Below are positions 1 through 4,989 of a stretch of DNA of 5,485 nt, in pieces. Where the stretch lies: the NCBI GenBank assembly GCA_003242115.1, contig QBMP01000240.1:1-5485 (forward strand), read 5' to 3'. The notes below the pieces were generated by a model. That model saw only the letters and a program-made list of their open reading frames with translations. It searched no databases and was not told the DNA's origin. The position numbers and the translations under genes are program-made. The stretch is from Phormidesmis priestleyi. Its GTDB lineage: Bacteria; Cyanobacteriota; Cyanobacteriia; Phormidesmidales; Phormidesmidaceae. How positions within the stretch are numbered: position 1 is the stretch's first letter; each line of letters opens with the position of its first letter.

Positions 1-359
1 GCAGCGGCATGGTGGCCCTGTTTACTAACTTTTCTTCTATGGCCGATCAGGTCGGTAGCCCCGTCAAAATCGTCGAGCAAGGGGCGGGTCTCGCCAAAAA
101 CGACCTCCGCACGTTATTCCCGTTTGCGGCCATTATCAGCATCAACTTAGCAATGATCAACATTTTGCCGCTGCCTGCGCTAGACGGTGGTCAGCTTGCC
201 TTTCTAATCATTGAAGCGATTTTAGGTAAACCGCTGCCGACAAGGTTCCAAGAGAGCGTCATGAGAACTGGCATTGTGTTCTTACTCGGTGTCGGCATAT
301 TTTTGATCGTGCGAGACATCACACAGCTCGAAGTCCTTCAAAATTTGCGCCAACAGTAA
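1..359 (+). CDS. rseP: RseP-type site-2 zinc metalloprotease (M50), C-terminal part
   Basis: This is the 3' end of an integral-membrane protease that cuts transmembrane anchors inside the bilayer. In bacteria it typically acts on anti-sigma factors. The gene runs off the left edge; the frame is open from base 3, so the ATG at 9 is not the real start. Visible are the segment GSPVKIVEQGAG, which follows the PDZ part in this family, then a hydrophobic helix leading into NILPLPALDGG. That is the family's LDG motif, whose Asp (codon at 183-185) is the third zinc ligand. A last membrane helix (GIVFLLGVGIFLIV) follows and the protein ends in RQQ. The HExxH motif and PDZ domains would lie outside the window. 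The stop is 7 bp before nth, suggesting co-transcription. The family assignment is secure; the substrate is unknown. Confidence 0.93.
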   Translation, partial: SGMVALFTNFSSMADQVGSPVKIVEQGAGLAKNDLRTLFPFAAIISINLAMINILPLPALDGGQLAFLIIEAILGKPLPTRFQESVMRTGIVFLLGVGIFLIVRDITQLEVLQNLRQQ

Positions 360-366
360 GTTAACA

Positions 367-1227
367 GTGAGCCTTGCCCCACCGCCACCGAGTAAAGAAA
401 ACGGCTATGCAGCAATTCCCTTGCCGCTGCCCAATCAGCTCCCACCCCCGCTCAGGCCGTTTCAAAAACTACCCAAAAAGCCGCGTGCGTTAGAGATTCT
501 CACGCGGCTCAAGCTCATGTATCCAGCAGCACCCTGCTCACTGGACTACGAATCACCGATGCAGCTCATGGTCGCGACCATGCTGGCCGCGCAATGCACC
601 GATGCGCGAGTCAATAAAGTAACGCCCGCCCTATTTGGCCGCTTTCCCGATGCTGCTGCTTTTGCAGCGGCTGAACTGACCGAGCTAGAAGAACGGGTGC
701 GCTCCACAGGCTTTTATCGCAACAAGGCCAAAAATATTCAAGCCGCCGCCCGCAAAATTATCGCTGACTTTGGCGGACAGGTGCCCAGCACGTTAGCTGA
801 TCTGACTACGCTACCAGGGGTGGCGCGCAAAACGGCCAACGTCGTCCTAGCTCACGCTTTCGACATTCACGAAGGCGTTACGGTAGATACTCACGTCAAA
901 CGCATATCAGGCTTACTTGGCCTAACAAAGCAGACTGAACCAGTAAAAATTGAGCAGGACTTGATGAAGCTGCTGCCTCAAGCCGACTGGGAAAATTGGT
1001 CAATTCGACTGGTGTATCATGGTCGGGCTATTTGCGTCGCTAGAAGCCCTAAGTGCTTGCAATGCGACCTGTTGGATATTTGCCCCGGAGCCGCCAAAAT
1101 TCGCGCAGAAGCTGCAAAGGTGGCCAAATTTAAAACGGCAAAAGCTGAGGCGGCAAAAGCCAAAACAGCCAAAGTGAAAACGGCAAAAGCCAAAAAGCGG
1201 TTTACAAAACCCCTCGGCACCGTTTAA
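367..1227 (+). CDS. nth: endonuclease III (DNA glycosylase/AP lyase) with extended tails
   Basis: This base-excision repair enzyme removes oxidised pyrimidines and nicks the resulting abasic site. The helix-hairpin-helix is at about residues 146-165 (LTTLPGVARKTAN), with the catalytic Lys at 155. The catalytic Asp is D174 in VDTH. The C-terminal [4Fe-4S] loop is intact, with cysteines 223, 230, 233 and 239 in the C-x6-C-x2-C-x5-C spacing. At 286 residues it is much longer than E. coli Nth (about 211). A proline-rich leader covers residues 1 to about 38, and an Ala/Lys-rich low-complexity tail runs from about 241 to the end. The start is GTG, 7 bp after the rseP stop, with no strong Shine-Dalgarno. 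The first in-frame ATG (M51) falls inside the conserved core, so an upstream non-ATG start is required. A TTG at 421 is a possible alternative. Confidence 0.96.
   Translation: MSLAPPPPSKENGYAAIPLPLPNQLPPPLRPFQKLPKKPRALEILTRLKLMYPAAPCSLDYESPMQLMVATMLAAQCTDARVNKVTPALFGRFPDAAAFAAAELTELEERVRSTGFYRNKAKNIQAAARKIIADFGGQVPSTLADLTTLPGVARKTANVVLAHAFDIHEGVTVDTHVKRISGLLGLTKQTEPVKIEQDLMKLLPQADWENWSIRLVYHGRAICVARSPKCLQCDLLDICPGAAKIRAEAAKVAKFKTAKAEAAKAKTAKVKTAKAKKRFTKPLGTV
1132..1198 (+). repeat. Ala/Lys-coding degenerate repeat in the 3' end of nth
   Basis: Short purine-rich units of the type GGCAAAAGCCAAAA recur here. The 14-mer AAAACGGCAAAAGC is present exactly at 1132-1145 and at 1177-1190. The repeats encode an Ala-Lys-Thr tail resembling histone-H1-like basic tails. 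They probably arose by slippage or local duplication and could vary in length between strains. A role in non-specific DNA binding is inferred from composition only. Confidence 0.75.
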
Positions 1228-1269
1228 TATTAAATACTGTGTAATTACGAAAAGACGAAACCCTGCCTC

Positions 1270-1572
1270 ATGGCTAAAAAAAGTATGGTTGCGCGCGAGA
1301 CCAAGCGCCAAAAGCTCGTTGCAAAGTACGCCGATAAGCGCGAAGCTTTGCTCAAAGAATTTGATGATGCCCCCAATCAATTTCAAAAACTAGAAATTCA
1401 CCGCAAAATTCAGCAGCTGCCGCGCAACAGTGCGCCCACCCGGCTCAACAACCGCTGCTGGAAAACGGGTCGCCCTCGTGGTTACTACCGTGACTTTGGC
1501 CTATGCCGCAACGCCCTGCGCGAAATGGCTCACCAGGGCTTACTGCCCGGCGTGGTTAAGTCTAGCTGGTAG
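1270..1572 (+). CDS. rpsN: 30S ribosomal protein S14
   Basis: This protein binds 16S rRNA in the head of the small ribosomal subunit. It has 100 residues, the usual length of the long bacterial and chloroplast form. It begins [10 protein letters not shown] and ends with the family signature [20 protein letters not shown] followed by [15 protein letters not shown]. Only two cysteines (C63, C79) are present, so this is the zinc-free type without four cysteine ligands. The gene lies 42 bp downstream of nth. The gap is AT-rich (TTAATATTAAATAC) and could carry its own -10 element, but no clear -35 is seen. The leader AAAAGACGAAA has no strong Shine-Dalgarno. It stands alone rather than in a ribosomal-protein operon. 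Transcription probably ends at the hairpin at 1649-1687. Confidence 0.98.
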   Translation: MAKKSMVARETKRQKLVAKYADKREALLKEFDDAPNQFQKLEIHRKIQQLPRNSAPTRLNNRCWKTGRPRGYYRDFGLCRNALREMAHQGLLPGVVKSSW

Positions 1573-1603
1573 ATTTGGTCAGCAGATTGTCTGGTAGAGT
1601 TGC

Positions 1604-1624
1604 CTGCTCATAGTCTGCTCATAG
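1604..1624. repeat. tandem 10-mer CTGCTCATAG, 11-bp period
   Basis: CTGCTCATAG occurs at 1604-1613 and again at 1615-1624, separated by one T, in the 3' untranslated region of rpsN. TCTGCTC (1614-1620) is also complementary to GAGCAGA (1638-1644), so this stretch could fold into a second hairpin before the terminator. A separate 8-mer, CTGGTAGA, occurs at 1566-1573 and 1591-1598. No function is evident. Confidence 0.6.
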
Positions 1625-1648
1625 AGCAAATCGTAAAGAGCAGATCCT

Positions 1649-1687
1649 AAAAAAGGTGCTTTGGTTTATAGCCAAGACACCTTTTTT
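1649..1687 (+). terminator. intrinsic terminator after rpsN, probably bidirectional
   Basis: The arms AAAAAAGGTG (1649-1658) and CACCTTTTTT (1678-1687) are perfectly complementary. An inner TTGG/CCAA pairing (1661-1664 with 1672-1675) closes a 7-base loop. The + strand transcript ends in six U residues, as expected for a Rho-independent terminator. The mirror A-run gives the same shape on the - strand, so it could also stop transcription of the opposing gene ending at 1718. Confidence 0.85.
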
Positions 1688-1709
1688 GATTGGCTGTTTT
1701 TAAGGAGGT

Positions 1710-1717
1710 GCGATCGC
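1710..1717. repeat. HIP1 octamer GCGATCGC
   Basis: This is a perfect copy of the highly iterated palindrome of cyanobacterial genomes. It lies immediately beyond the stop codon of the - strand gene. It is useful mainly as a taxonomic marker. Confidence 0.85.
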
Positions 1718-2140
1718 TCAACCGTTATTGCCGCAACAGCGCTCTATGCCGAGGCTATCGAGCAGCAAATCACCCACAGCATTAGCCACGGCAAATTCGC
1801 TATAAAAGCTTTTAGAAAAATCGTAGCCCTGCATTTCTGTCAAAATAGCAAGTACGAGCGCATTCAGATTGTTTTCGCCTTCCATGCGCTGACGTACAAA
1901 AACCTGAGAGGCGCGGGCAGCAATATGCGCATTGATAATTTCTGGCAAAAATTCTTCATCTAGCCACTTGTGCAGCGTCGATTTTAGCCACTGCCCCTCT
2001 TTGAGCGCATCTTCAGGTGGCGGCAGCTCAATGGATTCAATCGGTTCGGCGCTGCTAGCGCTGCCATCTGAGGCATGGTCTGAGGCATTGGCAGAAGTAG
2101 CATCTGGATCGATAAAGTCAGAGGCTGTTGGGTCAGACAT
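1718..2140 (-). CDS. uncharacterised acidic protein, probably conserved in cyanobacteria
   Basis: I do not recognise a named family. The 140-residue protein has two parts. Residues 1 to about 47 are Ser/Ala/Asp-rich and probably disordered. Residues about 50-136 look like a compact helical domain (WLKSTLHKWLDEEFLPE, then FVRQRMEGENNLNALVLAI, then FAVANAVGDLLLDSL). It ends in a Cys-Cys pair (C135, C136) followed by GNNG. There is no signal peptide or membrane segment, so it is probably cytoplasmic. The ATG at 2140 has no strong Shine-Dalgarno. The coding choice is favoured over the open frame on the other strand because this reading gives a balanced, fold-like C-terminal domain, while the opposite strand becomes aat-like only from 2205. 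It is divergent from aat and converges on rpsN across the terminator. No function is proposed. Confidence 0.8.
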   Translation of the reverse strand: MSDPTASDFIDPDATSANASDHASDGSASSAEPIESIELPPPEDALKEGQWLKSTLHKWLDEEFLPEIINAHIAARASQVFVRQRMEGENNLNALVLAILTEMQGYDFSKSFYSEFAVANAVGDLLLDSLGIERCCGNNG

Positions 2141-2204
2141 AGCAGCATTAGCGCCTCGGTTAGCGCCGGTAGTTTCGATTGATATAAGGCTATACCATAA
2201 CGCT
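2141..2204. promoter_or_regulatory. divergent promoter region of aat and its neighbour
   Basis: This 64-bp gap separates two divergent start codons, so promoters for both genes must lie here or overlap the opposite gene. AT-rich hexamers such as TATACC and CATAAC (+ strand) and TATAGC (- strand) could act as -10 elements. No convincing -35 partner is visible, so no individual promoter is called. Confidence 0.4.
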
Positions 2205-2780
2205 ATGGTTTATTCTGTCCCACAGATTCTTCAGTGCTACGCGCAAGGCTATTTTTTGATGGCTGAAGATGACGGCTATCTCAACTGGTATTCGAGCAAA
2301 AAACGAGCGCTGATTCCCTTAGATGAGCGCTTTCGCTATCCTAAGTCCCTGCAAAGGGTGCTGAATCAGCGGCGATTTACCCCAGCGATTGATCAGGCAT
2401 TTGAAGCCGTGGTAGAAGGCTGTGCGGATCGCGAGACGACCTGGATTTCTGAAGATCTCAAAGACGTGTATTTGCGGCTGCATCGAGCCGGATATGCCCA
2501 TAGCTTTGAGGCTTGGCAAGGGGATGAGCTGGCGGGCGGTTTTTTGGGAATTGTGCTGGGCGGTGCGTTTATCGGTGAGTCGATGTTTTATCGCATCCCA
2601 GAAGGATCGAAGGCGGCGATGGTGATGCTGGTAGAGCATCTGAAGTCACGCAATTTTCTGCTTTTCGACGCTCAGATCCTCAACCCTCATTTGGCCCGCT
2701 TCGGTGCCTTTGAAGTCGATCAGGCGCTTTATGAAACCACTCTTCACGCCGCCGTTCGCCGCCCCTGTCAGTTTATTTAA
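2205..2780 (+). CDS. aat: leucyl/phenylalanyl-tRNA--protein transferase
   Basis: This enzyme transfers Leu or Phe from aminoacyl-tRNA to proteins with an N-terminal Lys or Arg, making an N-degron that ClpS delivers to Clp protease. Family motifs in order are YAQGYFLM (about 12-19), TWI (79-81), LHRAGYAHSFEAW (92-104), GGFLGIVLGGAFIGESMF (111-128), SKAAM (135-139) and DAQILNPHLARFGAF (155-169). The 191-residue length fits a short form lacking much of the N-terminal subdomain of the 234-residue E. coli enzyme. The open frame extends upstream to 1932 but there runs antisense through the divergent gene. The ATG at 2205 places YAQGYF close to the N-terminus, as expected. AAGG at 2186-2189 is too distant to be a good Shine-Dalgarno. 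The gene appears monocistronic, converging on the universal-stress gene 41 bp away. Confidence 0.94.
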   Translation: MVYSVPQILQCYAQGYFLMAEDDGYLNWYSSKKRALIPLDERFRYPKSLQRVLNQRRFTPAIDQAFEAVVEGCADRETTWISEDLKDVYLRLHRAGYAHSFEAWQGDELAGGFLGIVLGGAFIGESMFYRIPEGSKAAMVMLVEHLKSRNFLLFDAQILNPHLARFGAFEVDQALYETTLHAAVRRPCQFI

Positions 2781-2804
2781 GCGTGTTTGATGCTAGCTGA
2801 TAGA

Positions 2805-2824
2805 TAGGATTCCGCTGAATCCTA
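2805..2824. terminator. terminator-like hairpin between convergent aat and usp
   Basis: TAGGATTC (2805-2812) and GAATCCTA (2817-2824) form a perfect 8-bp stem with the 4-base loop CGCT. The right arm includes the stop codon of the - strand stress gene. No U-run follows on either strand, so termination would be weak or would need other factors. Its place between convergent ends supports the call. Confidence 0.45.
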
Positions 2825-3676
2825 AGCGTCAATTCGCGTCAGGAGCACCGGACAGTTGGCGTACACTCGCACGTAGTCCGATAAAGACTCTCCGAGCAGC
2901 CGGTCTAGATCGGGCATTCCTTTGGCAATGCTGGGCCGACGATCAGGCGATCCTAAAATGAGCAGGCTGACATTGAGATCATCGACCAGCTCACAAATGC
3001 GTGTGCCCGGTTTACCCTGCGGCGCAACACAACGATATTTGATGCCCATGCGCCGCACTTTGGTAATGGCATCGGCTAACACCGGATCATTTTCAGGTGA
3101 GTCGCGAACGACTTCTTCGAGCTTGGCATTGAGCTTAGAAACCGAGTGCACCAAGATAATTTCGCTGCCTTCAATGTCACGGGCTAGATCAATCCCGACC
3201 TGTAGGCTTTGCTTGGCAGAGTCGGATTTGTCAATGGCGATGAGGATGCGCTTGATGGCCTGAATGCTGTACAGATCGTCTTTAACCAGTAGCATGGGCC
3301 GTGATGACAGCTGAAAGACGTATTGACTCACTGAATTGCCCAGAATGGCCTTGAGCCCTTTGAGCCCCCTAGAGCCCATTACCACCAAGTCTGCATCAAT
3401 TTCGTCAGCTACTTTGCCAACGACATCTTTAGGTTCGCCTTCTCGCAGCACTGCATTGACTTGGGCTGGGTTTAAATTTAGGGCGCTGACGGCTTCGGCC
3501 AGCGTTCTGCCGCCTGCTTCCCAGGCTTGTGTCATTGCCGCTGCACCGGATTGTGGGGGCACTACGTGAAGAATGGTGAGGCGCGATCGCTCAATTCTAG
3601 GAATGCGCATCAGCGCCTTCATCATGTCGCGGGTATTGCCAATTCCCGAGTCGGCCAGCAAAATATTTTCAATCAT
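2822..3676 (-). CDS. tandem-domain universal stress protein (UspA superfamily)
   Basis: This is a cytoplasmic stress protein of 284 residues made of two fused Usp domains, roughly 1-133 and 141-284. Each opens with the typical strand and acidic residue (ILLADSG with D9; ILIAIDKSD with D149). Domain 1 has an ATP-loop-like motif, G101-SR-G104 followed by LKGLKAILGNSVS. Asn114 stands where the canonical G-2x-G-9x-G(S/T) motif has its third Gly. Domain 2 has GSPD at 242-245, so the second Gly is replaced, and then a longer stretch to GES at 262-264. Domain 2 therefore may not bind nucleotide canonically. A TAGAAT hexamer, 5 of 6 to the -10 consensus, lies on this strand at 3692-3697, about 15 bp before the ATG, without a good -35. 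The gene is divergent from the thioesterase. The signal or stress it responds to cannot be inferred. Confidence 0.95.
   Translation of the reverse strand: MIENILLADSGIGNTRDMMKALMRIPRIERSRLTILHVVPPQSGAAAMTQAWEAGGRTLAEAVSALNLNPAQVNAVLREGEPKDVVGKVADEIDADLVVMGSRGLKGLKAILGNSVSQYVFQLSSRPMLLVKDDLYSIQAIKRILIAIDKSDSAKQSLQVGIDLARDIEGSEIILVHSVSKLNAKLEEVVRDSPENDPVLADAITKVRRMGIKYRCVAPQGKPGTRICELVDDLNVSLLILGSPDRRPSIAKGMPDLDRLLGESLSDYVRVYANCPVLLTRIDA
3583..3590. repeat. HIP1 octamer GCGATCGC
   Basis: A second perfect copy of the cyanobacterial highly iterated palindrome, inside the universal-stress gene. It supports the cyanobacterial assignment. Confidence 0.85.
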
Positions 3677-3768
3677 TAACGTTCTGCTCTAATTCTAGCG
3701 TCTATCTAAACTTAGAAAAGATTGGCCCACCTGCACTCAATCAGCAACAAACCGATAGAAACCCGCTC

Positions 3769-4221
3769 ATGCTTATGACACCTTCACCACCCAACGGTTG
3801 GTTTGACTATCCGATTCGAGTCCAGCCCCATCACACCGACTATGGCGGTGTCGTCTGGCACGGCACCTACATTACCTGGCTAGAATCTGCTCGGGTTGAG
3901 TGTTTGCGAACCGTAGGCATGCCGTTTGAGAGTTTGGTGGCTTTAGGCTACGACTTACCCGTCGTCGATCTAGAGATTCGCTACCGGCAGTCGCTTGTGC
4001 TAGGCGCGTCAGCCATCGTAAAAACGCGCCTAGCCCCCATTAGCGGCATTCGCCTAAACTGGCTGTACCAAATTGAAACCGTAGACCCTAGCCCCCGCAT
4101 CTGTGTAAGCGCAAGGGTGAGCCTAGTTACTGTCGATATGACTAGCCGCAAAGTTGTACGCCGAGTGCCTCCTGAGATTCAAGACATGGTGAAGAAAGTG
4201 GAAAGCTATTTTGCGCCTTGA
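3769..4221 (+). CDS. acyl-CoA thioesterase, 4HBT/YbgC-like hotdog fold
   Basis: This protein probably hydrolyses an acyl-CoA thioester in the cytoplasm. At 150 residues it has the length of a single hotdog domain. The signature HHTDYGGVVWHGTYITWLE at residues 21-39 matches the 4-hydroxybenzoyl-CoA thioesterase/YbgC active site. D24 is the likely catalytic Asp, followed by GGVVWH at the start of the central helix. Later strands include LPVVDLEIRYRQSLVLGA, which is typical of the fold. The substrate is not determined. It does not closely resemble what I recall of the cyanobacterial DHNA-CoA thioesterase of phylloquinone synthesis, so that assignment was not made. The first ATG is used; another two codons downstream (3775) is equally possible, and no clear Shine-Dalgarno decides. 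It is divergent from the stress gene across 92 bp and followed by the non-coding origin-like region. Confidence 0.9.
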   Translation: MLMTPSPPNGWFDYPIRVQPHHTDYGGVVWHGTYITWLESARVECLRTVGMPFESLVALGYDLPVVDLEIRYRQSLVLGASAIVKTRLAPISGIRLNWLYQIETVDPSPRICVSARVSLVTVDMTSRKVVRRVPPEIQDMVKKVESYFAP

Positions 4222-4295
4222 TTTACGGCTTGATTTTCCCCTTAAATTAATATGCTGTATCTGCCGCTACAGACTTAGCTCACAAACTTTGGGGT

Positions 4296-4304
4296 TGTGG
4301 TAAA
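4296..4304 (-). promoter_or_regulatory. degenerate DnaA box (TTTACCACA)
   Basis: Read on the - strand this 9-mer differs at one base from TTTTCCACA. It sits 44 bp before the perfect array in opposite orientation and overlaps the left arm of the stem-loop at 4300. Support comes only from similarity and position. Confidence 0.35.
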
Positions 4305-4326
4305 CTCAGCAGTCTGAGAAGTTTAC
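4300..4326 (+). terminator. stem-loop downstream of the thioesterase
   Basis: GTAAA (4300-4304) pairs with TTTAC (4322-4326) and CTCAG (4305-4309) pairs with CTGAG (4314-4318). This leaves a 4-base loop and a 3-base bulge on the right arm. The structure could end thioesterase transcription about 80 bp after its stop, but only a weak U-rich stretch (AATTCTTAG) follows. It may equally be a structural element of the adjacent DnaA-box region. Confidence 0.35.
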
Positions 4327-4348
4327 AATTCTTAGTATTAAGGCTAAC

Positions 4349-4401
4349 TTTTCCACAGACTTTCCCCAGGTTTTCCACAGACTGCACAGAGGTTTTCCAC
4401 A
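4349..4401 (+). promoter_or_regulatory. oriC: DnaA-box array, candidate chromosomal replication origin
   Basis: Perfect TTTTCCACA boxes lie at 4349-4357, 4371-4379 and 4393-4401, all in the same direction and exactly 22 bp apart. Degenerate versions occupy the midpoints: CTTTCCCCA at 4360-4368, and CTGCACAGA starting at 4382. The array therefore repeats every 11 bp, about one DNA turn, which puts all boxes on one face of the helix. TTTTCCACA is the DnaA box form known from cyanobacteria. AT-only tracts flank it (4242-4253 and 4536-4550) and could serve as unwinding elements. The DnaA-binding interpretation is strong. Whether this is oriC, a dnaA-regulated promoter or a titration site is not settled, because neither dnaA nor dnaN is in the window. 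Confidence 0.7.
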
Positions 4402-4435
4402 GGTCAGAACCATAATGAGTGATTCTACGGGTTTC

Positions 4436-4444
4436 TGTGGATTA
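4436..4444 (-). promoter_or_regulatory. degenerate DnaA box (TAATCCACA)
   Basis: On the - strand this 9-mer differs at one base from the E. coli consensus TTATCCACA and at two from the TTTTCCACA boxes nearby. It lies 34 bp beyond the array in the opposite orientation, so weak inverted boxes flank the array on both sides. Confidence 0.4.
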
Positions 4445-4535
4445 CGTAATCGGCCTCATTGAGCGTAATTTTGGGCTGATCGATGTAACTTTATATGACA
4501 AAAAACCTGCTGAAACCAGCTTTCTTCGCAAAACC

Positions 4536-4550
4536 AAATTTTTTATAAAT
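4536..4550. other. 15-bp AT-only tract, possible unwinding element
   Basis: An uninterrupted run of A and T lies about 135 bp after the last DnaA box, in a stretch (4445-4649) with no supported gene. A shorter 12-bp AT-only run (4242-4253) lies on the other side of the array. Either could melt first if this is an origin. That role is inferred from composition and position only. Confidence 0.3.
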
Positions 4551-4649
4551 CTATCCCAGTATTTAGGGGTCGTTGCTATTTCTATAAGCATGTTTCACAA
4601 TAGAAAACACCTCAGCGAAATGCCTTGATTGCTCACGTTTATTTCAGAA

Positions 4650-4679
4650 CTTTTAGCGCTCTCTATAGAAAGCTAAAAG
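4650..4679. other. inverted repeat upstream of the DUF2811-like gene
   Basis: CTTTTAGC (4650-4657) and GCTAAAAG (4672-4679) are perfectly complementary with a 14-base spacer. The spacer itself contains the palindrome TCTATAGA. The element ends 49 bp before the Shine-Dalgarno of the next gene. It lacks a U-run, so it is more likely an operator or a leader hairpin than a terminator. GATAAT at 4681-4686 could be a -10 element, but no -35 was found at the right distance. Confidence 0.4.
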
Positions 4680-4728
4680 AGATAATCGAGCAAAAAAGCC
4701 ATGAGGATTTGCCCTGCCAAAAAACGTT

Positions 4729-4734
4729 AAGGAG
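4729..4734 (+). promoter_or_regulatory. strong Shine-Dalgarno deciding a GTG start
   Basis: AAGGAG lies 5 bases before the GTG at 4740 and 8 bases before a second GTG at 4743. It is the clearest ribosome binding site among the starts I examined and supports initiation at one of the two tandem GTG codons. Confidence 0.8.
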
Positions 4735-4739
4735 ACTTT

Positions 4740-4973
4740 GTGGTGCAGCAATCTGTCAGTTTGTCGGTCGAAATTCCTGAAGATCTTTATACTTCCGTAC
4801 AGCACTATTTAGATGTGCATTCGGGATGGAGCCAAGATCGCTTATTTTGCGCAGCCATATCGCTGTTTTTGATGCAAAACGGCGTTACAAAACGTCAGAT
4901 CAGTCGAATTTATTTAGATAGTTTATTTGGTCAGCAGCCGGAAAGTAAGGAAATGATTCGCTGTAACAATTAG
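4740..4973 (+). CDS. small DUF2811-like protein, possible ribbon-helix-helix fold
   Basis: The 77-residue protein resembles the small cyanobacterial DUF2811 family as I remember it, through SLSVEIPEDLYTSVQHYLD, then WSQDRLFCAAISLFLMQNG, then ISRIYLDSLF. Its function is not known. The layout is a short strand with IPEDLY, a first helix (about 15-24), a turn containing SGWSQDR, and a second helix (about 34-46). This matches the general pattern of ribbon-helix-helix DNA-binding proteins, but that fold is inferred. No signal peptide or membrane helix is present. Translation starts at GTG 4740 or GTG 4743 behind a strong Shine-Dalgarno. No toxin-like partner follows within the window. It lies about 340 bp after the DnaA-box array with an inverted repeat in its leader. 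That it is a real gene is well supported; the family name is moderately so. Confidence 0.85.
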   Translation: MVQQSVSLSVEIPEDLYTSVQHYLDVHSGWSQDRLFCAAISLFLMQNGVTKRQISRIYLDSLFGQQPESKEMIRCNN

Positions 4974-4989
4974 CGTACAGACTGTTACA
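4962..4989. promoter_or_regulatory. inverted repeat with an NtcA-like GTA-N8-TAC core
   Basis: TGTAACA (4962-4968) and TGTTACA (4983-4989) are perfect inverted 7-mers with a 14-base spacer, straddling the stop codon of the small gene. Within it, GTA (4975-4977) and TAC (4986-4988) are 8 bases apart, the core spacing of NtcA sites, the nitrogen-control regulator of cyanobacteria. Such a six-base core is expected about once in a window this long by chance. A possible weak promoter follows at 5002-5030 (TTTACC, 17 bp, TACATT). Confidence 0.25.

Noticed and set aside
1000..1386. Long - strand open frames opposite the end of nth and the start of rpsN
   Set aside because: They are mirror products of the Ala/Lys-rich tail and have Cys/Phe-rich low-complexity translations with no domain signature. 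Both + strand genes are firmly identified.
1932..2204. An open + strand frame continuous with aat, giving a 282-residue product
   Set aside because: Before 2205 the translation is Ser/Ala-rich, has no Aat-like motif and is antisense to a better-supported - strand gene. Starting at 2205 gives a normal short-form Aat N-terminus.
2922..3569. + strand open frames within the universal-stress gene
   Set aside because: They are Ser/Arg-rich shadow frames antisense to a clear two-domain Usp protein.
3769..4221. Assignment of the thioesterase to phylloquinone (DHNA-CoA) synthesis
   Set aside because: The active-site stretch and overall sequence are unlike the cyanobacterial DHNA-CoA thioesterase as I recall it, and no menaquinone or phylloquinone gene is nearby.
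4311..4348. DnaA-trio-like triplets (TTAGTATTAAGG) beside the first box
   Set aside because: The triplet pattern is short and irregular and AT-rich DNA gives it easily. It does not add to the origin call.
4419..4628. A 69-codon GTG-started + strand frame just after the DnaA boxes
   Set aside because: There is no recognisable family and no Shine-Dalgarno. It overlaps a DnaA-like box and an AT-only tract and looks like chance coding in intergenic DNA.
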